Positions 55,439 to 62,630 of a stretch of DNA of 64,000 nucleotides are shown piece after piece (the stretch's first letter is position 1; each line of letters opens with the position of its first letter). The position numbers and the translations under genes were made by a program. The notes below the pieces were generated by a model. The model saw nothing but the letters and a program-made list of their open reading frames with translations. It ran no database searches and had not been told where the DNA came from. This stretch comes from Aurantibacter crassamenti (GTDB taxonomy: Bacteria > Bacteroidota > Bacteroidia > Flavobacteriales > Flavobacteriaceae), in NCBI RefSeq assembly GCF_016811105.1, contig NZ_JAFBGM010000002.1:806001-870000 (forward strand), written 5' to 3'.

Positions 55439-56320
55439 ATGAACACCGTTAGAGATTTAGCAGATAAGCACCGTTTAGTATCGAAAATGTTTAGTTGGCC
55501 CACGTCAAAAGAGGAATGGGAACAATATCGCCTAAGCGAAGACCAGATAACACAATTTCATGAGTTAGGGTATGTATCAAATATAAAACTCTTAAATGAT
55601 GAACAAGTAGCAATTCTACGAAATGAACTAGATGAAATTAATGACCCGAAACACCCGGGCCACCATTTATTTTATGAATTTCACAGCAATGAATCTGAAG
55701 ATCCTAACACCGTATTGTTTCATTCTTTAGGACATTGGAGACTTTCTCCAGGATTTCATGATGTAATCTGGAACCCAGCATTCGTAATGGCAGCGCATCA
55801 ATTGTTAGAAAATAAATCGGTTCGTTTTTGGCATGATCAATTGTTTTGTAAACCAGCCAAACACGGAGGAGTTGTCGCTTGGCATCAAGATTATTCATAT
55901 TGGACACGGACTATTGCAATGCAGCATTTAACGTGCTGGACGGGTCTTGATGACGCCTCAGTTGAAAACGGTTGTTTGCACTATATACCTAAGAGTCACA
56001 AATGGGGCTTATTGAATGCGCCAGAATTAGCGGGCGATATGAATGGTTTAATGAAGTCGCTTACGGAAGCGCAAAAAGCAGAATTTAAACCAGAACCCAT
56101 TGAGATGAAAAAAGGATACGCTACTTTTCATCACCCCTTAATGGTTCACGGTTCTTATGAAAACAAATCAGAAATGAGTCGCCGTGCTTTTGTTTTAAAC
56201 GTATTTGCGGATGGTACAATTAGTAATACAGATGATGAATTACTTCAAAATGTACCGAAAATAGGAAAAGGCAGAAAAATGGAAGGCAAATTTTTCCCTC
56301 TTATATATGAAAAGGAATAA
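55439..56320 (+). CDS. Phytanoyl-CoA dioxygenase (PhyH) family protein
   Basis: A 293-aa Fe(II)/2-oxoglutarate dioxygenase. VVAWHQDYSYW carries the HxD iron ligands, and HHPLMVHGSYENKS carries the distal His, with an Arg for 2-oxoglutarate in MSRRAFVLNVFADG. LTCWTGLDDASVENGCLHYIPKSHKWG is the core region between them (partial quote of the conserved stretch: NGCLHYIPKSHKWG). It has no signal peptide. The family oxidises diverse small molecules. Being divergent from uxaA suggests it acts on a sugar-acid or algal metabolite, but no substrate can be named. Confidence 0.88.
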   Translation: MNTVRDLADKHRLVSKMFSWPTSKEEWEQYRLSEDQITQFHELGYVSNIKLLNDEQVAILRNELDEINDPKHPGHHLFYEFHSNESEDPNTVLFHSLGHWRLSPGFHDVIWNPAFVMAAHQLLENKSVRFWHDQLFCKPAKHGGVVAWHQDYSYWTRTIAMQHLTCWTGLDDASVENGCLHYIPKSHKWGLLNAPELAGDMNGLMKSLTEAQKAEFKPEPIEMKKGYATFHHPLMVHGSYENKSEMSRRAFVLNVFADGTISNTDDELLQNVPKIGKGRKMEGKFFPLIYEKE

Positions 56321-56425
56321 GCTCAGAAGAATCATGTTTTAAATTCCCATACAAATAAATAGTCTCTACCTTATATATAGACCTGTTGTTCCCATAGACA
56401 TCAGGTTCATCATTACCTTTAAATT

Positions 56426-56463
56426 AGTCCTTTAGCGTTCGATGAATGCTAAAGGACTTTATT
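56426..56463 (+). terminator. Intrinsic terminator downstream of the PhyH-type gene
   Basis: AGTCCTTTAGC and GCTAAAGGACT form an 11-bp perfect stem around an 11-nt loop, followed by TTTATT. It lies about 105 nt after the PhyH stop. The stretch from 56321 to the hairpin shows nothing else. Confidence 0.8.
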
Positions 56464-56726
56464 ATGGGATATGACTTCATACATCAAATCATTGAAATTT
56501 GATACAATTTGAAGATTTCAATGTCACTCATCTATCATTTTTATCCCCTTACCGATAGCCCCATTTTTTCACCTCCGTTTAAGTTCATTTTATCACCGAT
56601 TAAGTGTCAAATCATGGGTGAAATACATCATTTATCAGATGAAAATTTTATCAATTTTTGATTTCAACAACATGACTATCAGTATTTTACACTTAATCTG
56701 ACAAATAGAACCATACACATAGTTTA

Positions 56727-56759
56727 TTGTCTTCTGATGTAGTACTCCACCTACTTTTA
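56727..56759 (+). promoter_or_regulatory. Possible promoter of CAP-domain gene copy 1
   Basis: TTG at 56727-56729 and TACTTTTA at 56752-56759 (one mismatch to TAnnTTTG) are separated by 22 nt. The leader to the ATG at 56789 would be about 25 nt. The sequence is identical in copy 2. Confidence 0.4.
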
Positions 56760-56788
56760 CATCAGTAATAACAACAAAAATATAAGCT

Positions 56789-57283
56789 ATGTTTCGTTTC
56801 AACCTTTTAATTCTTATCGCTCTTTTAACTTTAACTGTTTCTTGTTCTTCTTCTAATACTGAAGAAGCAGAATTATATACTGAGATTGCTGCTACTAATA
56901 GTAAAGCAGAAATTTCTGAAATTGAGCAAGAAGTAATTGATGCTGTAAACGGTTACAGAGCTTCTAAAGGTCTTTCTACTTTAAAGTTTAGCGCTGTAGC
57001 TTATGAATTTGCAAACGAGCATAACACTTATATGATAGAAGCTGGTAAAATTAGCCATGACAATTTTGGTAAAAGATCTTCAAAACTTTCTGTAGCTGCT
57101 AATTCTGAGTATGTATCTGAAAATTTAGGTAAAGACTTTTATAGTGCTGAACAAATTCTTGAAGCTTGGATCAATAGCCCAACACATAAGAAAGTAATGG
57201 AAGGTGATGTAAACTATACTGCTGTAAGTGTTACTGCTGATCAAAACGGAGTACTTTACTTTACGCAGTTGTTTATTAAATAA
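56789..57283 (+). CDS. CAP-domain (SCP/YkwD) lipoprotein, copy 1
   Basis: A 164-aa lipoprotein with signal FRFNLLILIALLTLTVSC and a Ser-rich stretch after the Cys. The CAP domain covers about residues 45-162: VIDAVNGYRASKGLSTLKFS, HNTYMIEAGKISHDNFGKR, VSENLG, and AWINSPTHKKVMEG, which carries the last conserved His. CAP proteins of the YkwD type are secreted and of unclear activity. The protein differs from copy 2 only by Val versus Leu in SVAANS/SLAANS. It has its own terminator at 57332-57368. Confidence 0.92.
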   Translation: MFRFNLLILIALLTLTVSCSSSNTEEAELYTEIAATNSKAEISEIEQEVIDAVNGYRASKGLSTLKFSAVAYEFANEHNTYMIEAGKISHDNFGKRSSKLSVAANSEYVSENLGKDFYSAEQILEAWINSPTHKKVMEGDVNYTAVSVTADQNGVLYFTQLFIK

Positions 57284-57331
57284 GATACCAACCAACACAA
57301 AACATAGTAAACGATTAGCTTATTTATTTTT

Positions 57332-57368
57332 AAGTCCCCTTTCTTGAAACAAAAGGGGGCTTTTTTTT
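57332..57368 (+). terminator. Terminator of CAP-domain gene copy 1
   Basis: GTCCCCTTT and AAAGGGGGC form a stem around a short loop, followed by eight Ts. Repeated after copy 2. Confidence 0.88.
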
Positions 57369-57741
57369 CAACTTAATACCCAGTAATTTACTTATATATA
57401 GTATTAACTAGTTGAGACCATTTAAAATACCAAACATAAATTCAAAGAAATCTATAAAACAAGAATACATATTACTTACCTCCTTCATCCCTTCTACAGT
57501 AAATCATTCAAATTTGATGCAATTTGAAGGTTTTAATGTCACTCATCTATCATTTTTACCCGCTTACCGATAGCCCCATTTTTTCACCTCCGTTTAAGTT
57601 CATTTTATCACCGATTAAGTGTCAAATCATGGGTGAAATACATCATTTATCAGATGAAAATTTTATCAATTTTTGATTTCAACAACATGACTATCAGTAT
57701 TTTACACTTAATCTGACAAATAGAACCATACACATAGTTTA

Positions 57742-57774
57742 TTGTCTTCTGATGTAGTACTCCACCTACTTTTA
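57742..57774 (+). promoter_or_regulatory. Possible promoter of CAP-domain gene copy 2
   Basis: Same TTG and TACTTTTA elements with 22-nt spacing as in copy 1, 1015 bp downstream. Confidence 0.4.
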
Positions 57775-57803
57775 CATCAGTAATAACAACAAAAATATAA
57801 GCT

Positions 57804-58298
57804 ATGTTTCGTTTCAACCTTTTAATTCTTATCGCTCTTTTAACTTTAACTGTTTCTTGTTCTTCTTCTAATACTGAAGAAGCAGAATTATATACTGAGA
57901 TTGCTGCTACTAATAGTAAAGCAGAAATTTCTGAAATTGAGCAAGAAGTAATTGATGCTGTAAACGGTTACAGAGCTTCTAAAGGTCTTTCTACTTTAAA
58001 GTTTAGCGCTGTAGCTTATGAATTTGCAAACGAGCATAACACTTATATGATTGAAGCTGGTAAAATTAGCCATGACAATTTTGGTAAAAGATCTTCAAAA
58101 CTTTCTTTAGCTGCTAATTCTGAGTATGTATCTGAAAACTTAGGTAAAGACTTTTATAGTGCTGAACAAATTCTTGAAGCTTGGATCAATAGTCCAACAC
58201 ATAAGAAAGTAATGGAAGGTGATGTAAACTATACTGCGGTAAGCGTTACTGCTGATCAAAACGGAGTACTTTATTTTACTCAGTTGTTTATCAAATAA
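57804..58298 (+). CDS. CAP-domain (SCP/YkwD) lipoprotein, copy 2
   Basis: A 164-aa paralogue of the gene at 56789-57283. I count nine base differences in the coding sequence, eight of them silent, all in the 3' half. The one amino-acid change is Val to Leu in the SLAANS segment. Lipobox, CAP motifs and length are unchanged, so both copies look functional. The pattern suggests purifying selection on the protein plus recent exchange between the copies. Confidence 0.92.
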   Translation: MFRFNLLILIALLTLTVSCSSSNTEEAELYTEIAATNSKAEISEIEQEVIDAVNGYRASKGLSTLKFSAVAYEFANEHNTYMIEAGKISHDNFGKRSSKLSLAANSEYVSENLGKDFYSAEQILEAWINSPTHKKVMEGDVNYTAVSVTADQNGVLYFTQLFIK

Positions 58299-58346
58299 GA
58301 AACCAACCAACACAAAACATAGTAAACGATTAGCTTATTTATTTTT

Positions 58347-58382
58347 GAGTCCCCTTTCTTGAAACAAAAGGGGGCTTTTTTT
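58347..58382 (+). terminator. Terminator of CAP-domain gene copy 2
   Basis: Same stem (GTCCCCTTT with AAAGGGGGC) as after copy 1, followed by seven Ts. Confidence 0.88.
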
Positions 58383-58508
58383 ATATCCCATATTCTATTC
58401 TTTAGTTCTTATGCTATAAATCAACCCACCCCCACATTCATACTATTTTGTGGTTTGTGTAAGAATACTTGAAAACCAAAATTAACAGTTCACCGATAAT
58501 AACATATC

Positions 58509-58558
58509 AAAATATGCATTTCATCGATTAAAATATGCATTTCATCGAATGCATATTC
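58509..58558 (+). promoter_or_regulatory. Possible operator: repeated AATATGCATT elements
   Basis: A 19-bp sequence, AAAATATGCATTTCATCGA, occurs at 58509-58527 and again at 58530-58548, a spacing of 21 bp or two helical turns. The inverted form AATGCATATT follows directly at 58548-58557. The cluster is 65-115 bp before the start of the 1006-aa T9SS cargo gene. It looks like a binding site for a dimeric regulator. The rest of 58384-58622 shows nothing clear. Confidence 0.5.
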
Positions 58559-58622
58559 TTCATTTTGAAATATAAGAAGCATTCTTTGGTTAAATGATGA
58601 CTTAACCTACAAATAAATACGT

Positions 58623-61600
58623 ATGATTCTTACAATTACTTTAAAGATTCGCTATGCAATAGTAATAGGGATGTTACTTTTAAGTACTTCCCCCGCACTA
58701 GCACAAAGTAAGGTATTTGCGAACAGTATAGTTGATTCGCAAAACGTAAACTCTGCCGCCAATGCAGTAGATAGTGACCTTACCACAGATGCCCAGATAA
58801 TGGCAAATTCAGGACTCGCCTTAGGTATTGGTGCATATTCAGGTGTTTTAGAAGTCGAATTCCCCGAAGCCTTAGCCCCCAATACAACCAGCTTTGTGAA
58901 AATTGATACTGAAGATGATATTTTAACTAGCTTACTCGGTGGTAATATTGGTGGTCTTTTGGCGGATATTGCAGGTACGCTACTAATCGGCAATCAAGAA
59001 TTCACGGTTGAAGCGAAGAACGGAGGAACTACCGTTCTAAGTAGAGCATCTAATTCCTCCATTGGTTTTTCCAATGATGATTTGCGAGTAGTTACCGATG
59101 CTAACAATGATTATTTTTTAGCCGTTGCACCCTCTAATACGTACGACAGAATAAAAATTACGAACAGAATTGGATCATTAGTTGGCTTAGGCAACACAAA
59201 AGCTCTTGATGTAGCTGGCGCATATACTAGTAATGGTACTAATGATTGTGGCTCACCCAGTTATACTTCTTTTAATGGAAATGGTTTAACCCTAGACCTT
59301 TTGAATATTGGTGGAGCTGGAGTTACAAACCCAGGTAACGCAATAGATGGTGACGCCAGCACTTTTTCTGAGCTTGGCTTGGGAATTTTAGGCGTTGCAG
59401 CTGACATTGAGCAGACTATATATTTTGATACCCCGTCTCATGAAGACGAAAGCTTTTTTGTTCAATTAAGAATGAATCCAGCGTTATTGGAGTTGGGCAT
59501 TTTAAACAATATTCAATTTGAAGCAAAAGATGGGCCTAATAATATAGTATCATCGAATAACTTATCTAGTTTAATAAACTTAGATGTATTAACACTATTA
59601 CAAAACAATTCAATTACAACAATAGAGGTTCGTCCGGGAACAAATGCAGATAGGTTAACAGTTAAACTATCTTCACTACTTAATGTAGCCTTAGCCCAAG
59701 AAATTGAAATATTTGAGGTTTTTGTTGCCCCTAGTACTCCAACGATTTCGGAAGATTCAGAAAACCCAAGTATTTGTTTCAATACTTCTGCGGATTTAGT
59801 AGCAACTACTTCGGGTAGTTCAAATCGAGAAATTAGATGGTATGATGCTGCTGAGAATGGCAACTTATTGGCCACAGTTAATTCAGGTGAAGCTTTTACA
59901 ACTCCAAATCTAACTACTGATACAACCTATTATGTGGCTGCCGGAAACACGACTTGTCCACAAGAATCTGCACGGGTAGCAGTAACCGTTAACGTTGTTG
60001 ATATACCTGAAGCTACTGATATTAATGTATCAGGAAATGAATTTCCTATTTGCTCATCTAACGATGCCATATTAATTCCTTCTAGCACAATAGACGGAGA
60101 CTTTTCATGGTATTTTGATGCCAATGGTATCAATGAAATTACTAATGGTCTAGTATCCGGTGCAACTACATATTCAATAGATTCTAATGGTACTTTAAGA
60201 ATTAGTGGCTTAGATGAAGTAAACAGTCCGTATACCTACTATGTGAAAATCACAGAAGATACAGCGGTTTGTGAAAATGCACCAGGTGATTATAAAGAAG
60301 TCATAGTAGAAATAGTTGACTCTAATTTCGATGCTGTGGTGGCGGTAAATTCTATTATTGACATTGATGACCTTGTAAATATTTTTCAAGGTGATGCCAA
60401 TATAGCACTAACTGGTAATGTTACAGGTGACGTAAGTGAAGGAGATTTATTATCACTATCATTAAACGATGTTACAAGTGGTGGTGCTATTGACAGCAAC
60501 TTAAATTTCAATATTGATATTGATGGCAATGACTTACTTGCCGCGGTTGGAACTGGAATAGAATCAACAGTTTCAAACGGTATATGTACAATAACAAACT
60601 TAATTCCTATCGATATACCTGAATTACCTGTAGATAATATTTTACAAATTTTCTGTGAAACTGAGCTTGCGGTAGTAGCAGACTTAGATGTATCAAGAGA
60701 TGATGTATTGTTCTTTGAAAGTTTAACAAGTGATGTATTAGTTGATGCCAATACACCATTAGTTGACGGTCAAGTTTACTTTGCTGGTATATTAGATATT
60801 CCAATTTCAATTTTAAGTAGAGTAGAAATTACAGTAGAAATATTAAGTGTAACGCCACCAACTACAAATTCAACAAACCAAAATTTCTGTAATGACAGTA
60901 ATGCTGTAATAGGTGATATACAAGTAAATGAACCCGATGTGAAATTTTATGATAGTGCAGCCGGAGGCAATGAACTAGATCCTTCTACTCCTTTAGAAGA
61001 TGGCCGCACATACTACGTAGCAAATGTAGCATCAGGTTGTGAAAGTGTTTCAAGATTGGCTATAACAGTCTCTTTAAGTGATGCTGAACCAATCTTATTA
61101 TCAGGCCAATTTGAAAATGTGTGTCTTAACCGAGATTATACGTACGAAACAGCAAACAATAAAGAAAATTATGTTTGGGTGGTTACTGGAGGTACAATTA
61201 CAGATGGAGGCACTTTAACAGATAACTTTGTTAGTGTACGATGGACAGATTTACAGGATACAGAAGTAAGTCTTTCTTATACTGATGCAACAAATTGTGC
61301 TTCTGATATGGGCATTACACTAGCCATTGCAACTATCTCTTGTGGTGAAGTACTTGGTGAAGAATTTGCACTAATTGTATACAATGAGTTTACACCAAAC
61401 AATGATGGATTCAATGACTTTTTTAAAGTTGAAGGACTTGAAGCATATTCAAACTCAGTCGATATCTATAACCGTAATGGTGGTTTAGTCTTTAGCGCAA
61501 TAAACTATCAAAACGACTGGAATGGCATTGCAAATTTTAGTGGTGATAAAGGTAAATATTTGCCTTCTGGTACATACTTCTACAAGATTAACATACCAGA

Positions 61601-61643
61601 ACTTGACCGAACGCTAGTTGGTTGGTTACAGCTTGCAAGATAA
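58623..61643 (+). CDS. T9SS type B sorting-domain protein with Ig-like repeats
   Basis: A 1006-aa exported protein with a signal peptide ending STSPALAQ. The N-terminal 350 residues hold two related regions (NAVDSDLTTDAQIMANSG and NAIDGDASTFSELGLG) that resemble discoidin-like modules. Several Ig-like segments of the gliding-motility type follow (REIRWYDAAENGNLL, TTYYVAAGN; DVKFYDSAAGGNEL, GRTYYVANV). The last 90 residues are the CHU-type C-terminal domain: VYNEFTPNNDGFNDFFKV, VDIYNRNGGLVFS, NDWNGIA, PSGTYFYKINI, GWLQLAR. It is a surface or secreted adhesin candidate. PorP/SprF follows 50 nt downstream. Confidence 0.92.
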   Translation: MILTITLKIRYAIVIGMLLLSTSPALAQSKVFANSIVDSQNVNSAANAVDSDLTTDAQIMANSGLALGIGAYSGVLEVEFPEALAPNTTSFVKIDTEDDILTSLLGGNIGGLLADIAGTLLIGNQEFTVEAKNGGTTVLSRASNSSIGFSNDDLRVVTDANNDYFLAVAPSNTYDRIKITNRIGSLVGLGNTKALDVAGAYTSNGTNDCGSPSYTSFNGNGLTLDLLNIGGAGVTNPGNAIDGDASTFSELGLGILGVAADIEQTIYFDTPSHEDESFFVQLRMNPALLELGILNNIQFEAKDGPNNIVSSNNLSSLINLDVLTLLQNNSITTIEVRPGTNADRLTVKLSSLLNVALAQEIEIFEVFVAPSTPTISEDSENPSICFNTSADLVATTSGSSNREIRWYDAAENGNLLATVNSGEAFTTPNLTTDTTYYVAAGNTTCPQESARVAVTVNVVDIPEATDINVSGNEFPICSSNDAILIPSSTIDGDFSWYFDANGINEITNGLVSGATTYSIDSNGTLRISGLDEVNSPYTYYVKITEDTAVCENAPGDYKEVIVEIVDSNFDAVVAVNSIIDIDDLVNIFQGDANIALTGNVTGDVSEGDLLSLSLNDVTSGGAIDSNLNFNIDIDGNDLLAAVGTGIESTVSNGICTITNLIPIDIPELPVDNILQIFCETELAVVADLDVSRDDVLFFESLTSDVLVDANTPLVDGQVYFAGILDIPISILSRVEITVEILSVTPPTTNSTNQNFCNDSNAVIGDIQVNEPDVKFYDSAAGGNELDPSTPLEDGRTYYVANVASGCESVSRLAITVSLSDAEPILLSGQFENVCLNRDYTYETANNKENYVWVVTGGTITDGGTLTDNFVSVRWTDLQDTEVSLSYTDATNCASDMGITLAIATISCGEVLGEEFALIVYNEFTPNNDGFNDFFKVEGLEAYSNSVDIYNRNGGLVFSAINYQNDWNGIANFSGDKGKYLPSGTYFYKINIPELDRTLVGWLQLAR

Positions 61644-61693
61644 CCTACCGAATATTTATCAAAAATAAACATCAACCCAAATCACAGCATAAA

Positions 61694-62620
61694 ATGAAAT
61701 CAATATATAAAACAATTAAGCTTTTTCTGTTCTGTACAGTTGCCATGCAAATAAATACTGTTTTTGCACAACAGGCACCACAGTACACTCAATATATGTA
61801 TAACACTAGTGTTCTTAATCCAGGATATACTGGATCTGTAGGACAATTAGAAGCGTTGTTATTGCATCGTTCACAATGGGTGAACTTAGATGGTGCACCA
61901 GAAGTTCAATCATTCACCGTAAATGGCATGCTAAAAGAGCGAATTGGTGTAGGCCTAAGTATCGTCAATGACAATATTGGCGCTTCAAATAATGTTGATA
62001 TAAACGCAAATTTCGCTTATCATATTCAAACAGGCTACAATACCAAATTAGGTTTAGGTATTAATGCCGGTCTTGATGTCTTAAAAATTGACTGGTCAAA
62101 AGGTACTTTTGAAGATTCTATGGATCCAGTTTTTATGGAAAACCTCAACGCAGTTAGACCAATATTTGGGGCTGGTGCATTTTTCTATAGCGACAAATGG
62201 TATATGGGAGTTTCAACAAATAACTTTCTGAATTCAAAAGTTTATAGTGATAATGATGAAACAGTAACTGACCGAGCTAGTCAATACCATTTTATGGCTG
62301 GTTATGTTTTCGATTTGTCTCAAAATTTGAAATTCAAACCTACTGTACTTGCCAAGTACGTATCAGCTACTCCAATATCCTTTGATATTTCAGCGAACTT
62401 TATGATTAAAGAATTTCTAGTTTTGGGTGCAGCATATCGTTTTGATGATGCCTTTAGTGCCATGGCCGGAGTACATGTCTCAAAAAGTTTCTTTCTAGGT
62501 TATGCGTATGATTATTCAATAAATGGCCTTCAAAGTTACAATGATGGTTCACATGAAATAATTCTAAAATACAATCTTTTCAACCAAAAAAAGCGAGCGT
62601 TATCTCCTCGTTTCTTCTAA
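61694..62620 (+). CDS. PorP/SprF family outer-membrane protein
   Basis: A 308-aa protein from ATG 61694 (signal ending NTVFAQQ). A longer frame from 61622 overlaps the preceding cargo gene and lacks a signal, so it is rejected. The mature start APQYTQYMYNTSVLNPGYTG is diagnostic for PorP/SprF, and the C-terminus LSPRFF matches the paralogue at 14138-15067. It probably forms the outer-membrane partner of the 1006-aa cargo. Confidence 0.92.
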   Translation: MKSIYKTIKLFLFCTVAMQINTVFAQQAPQYTQYMYNTSVLNPGYTGSVGQLEALLLHRSQWVNLDGAPEVQSFTVNGMLKERIGVGLSIVNDNIGASNNVDINANFAYHIQTGYNTKLGLGINAGLDVLKIDWSKGTFEDSMDPVFMENLNAVRPIFGAGAFFYSDKWYMGVSTNNFLNSKVYSDNDETVTDRASQYHFMAGYVFDLSQNLKFKPTVLAKYVSATPISFDISANFMIKEFLVLGAAYRFDDAFSAMAGVHVSKSFFLGYAYDYSINGLQSYNDGSHEIILKYNLFNQKKRALSPRFF

Positions 62621-62630
62621 ATCAAAAATC

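Larger units (their letters stand above)
56486..57368 (+). repeat. Tandem duplication, copy 1 (883 bp)
   Basis: This block matches 57501-58383 at a constant offset of 1015 bp. It contains about 300 bp upstream sequence, the CAP-domain lipoprotein gene and its terminator. The first 60 bp have several differences. The segment 56548-57036 is identical in the two copies, and the remaining part has scattered, mostly silent differences. The 132-bp spacer 57369-57500 is not repeated and shows no feature. Confidence 0.95.
57501..58383 (+). repeat. Tandem duplication, copy 2 (883 bp)
   Basis: The second copy of the block at 56486-57368. No insertion or deletion separates the two along the aligned length, as the offset is 1015 bp at the start, at the gene and at the terminator. 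No transposase or flanking inverted repeats are seen, so unequal recombination is the simplest origin. Confidence 0.95.

Noticed and set aside
56486-58383. Tandem block considered as a transposon or CRISPR-like array
   Set aside because: There is no transposase, no terminal inverted repeat and only two long copies with a non-repeated spacer.
61622-61693. Upstream extension of the second PorP/SprF protein
   Set aside because: It overlaps the end of the cargo gene and has no signal features. The ATG at 61694 leads directly into a signal peptide.
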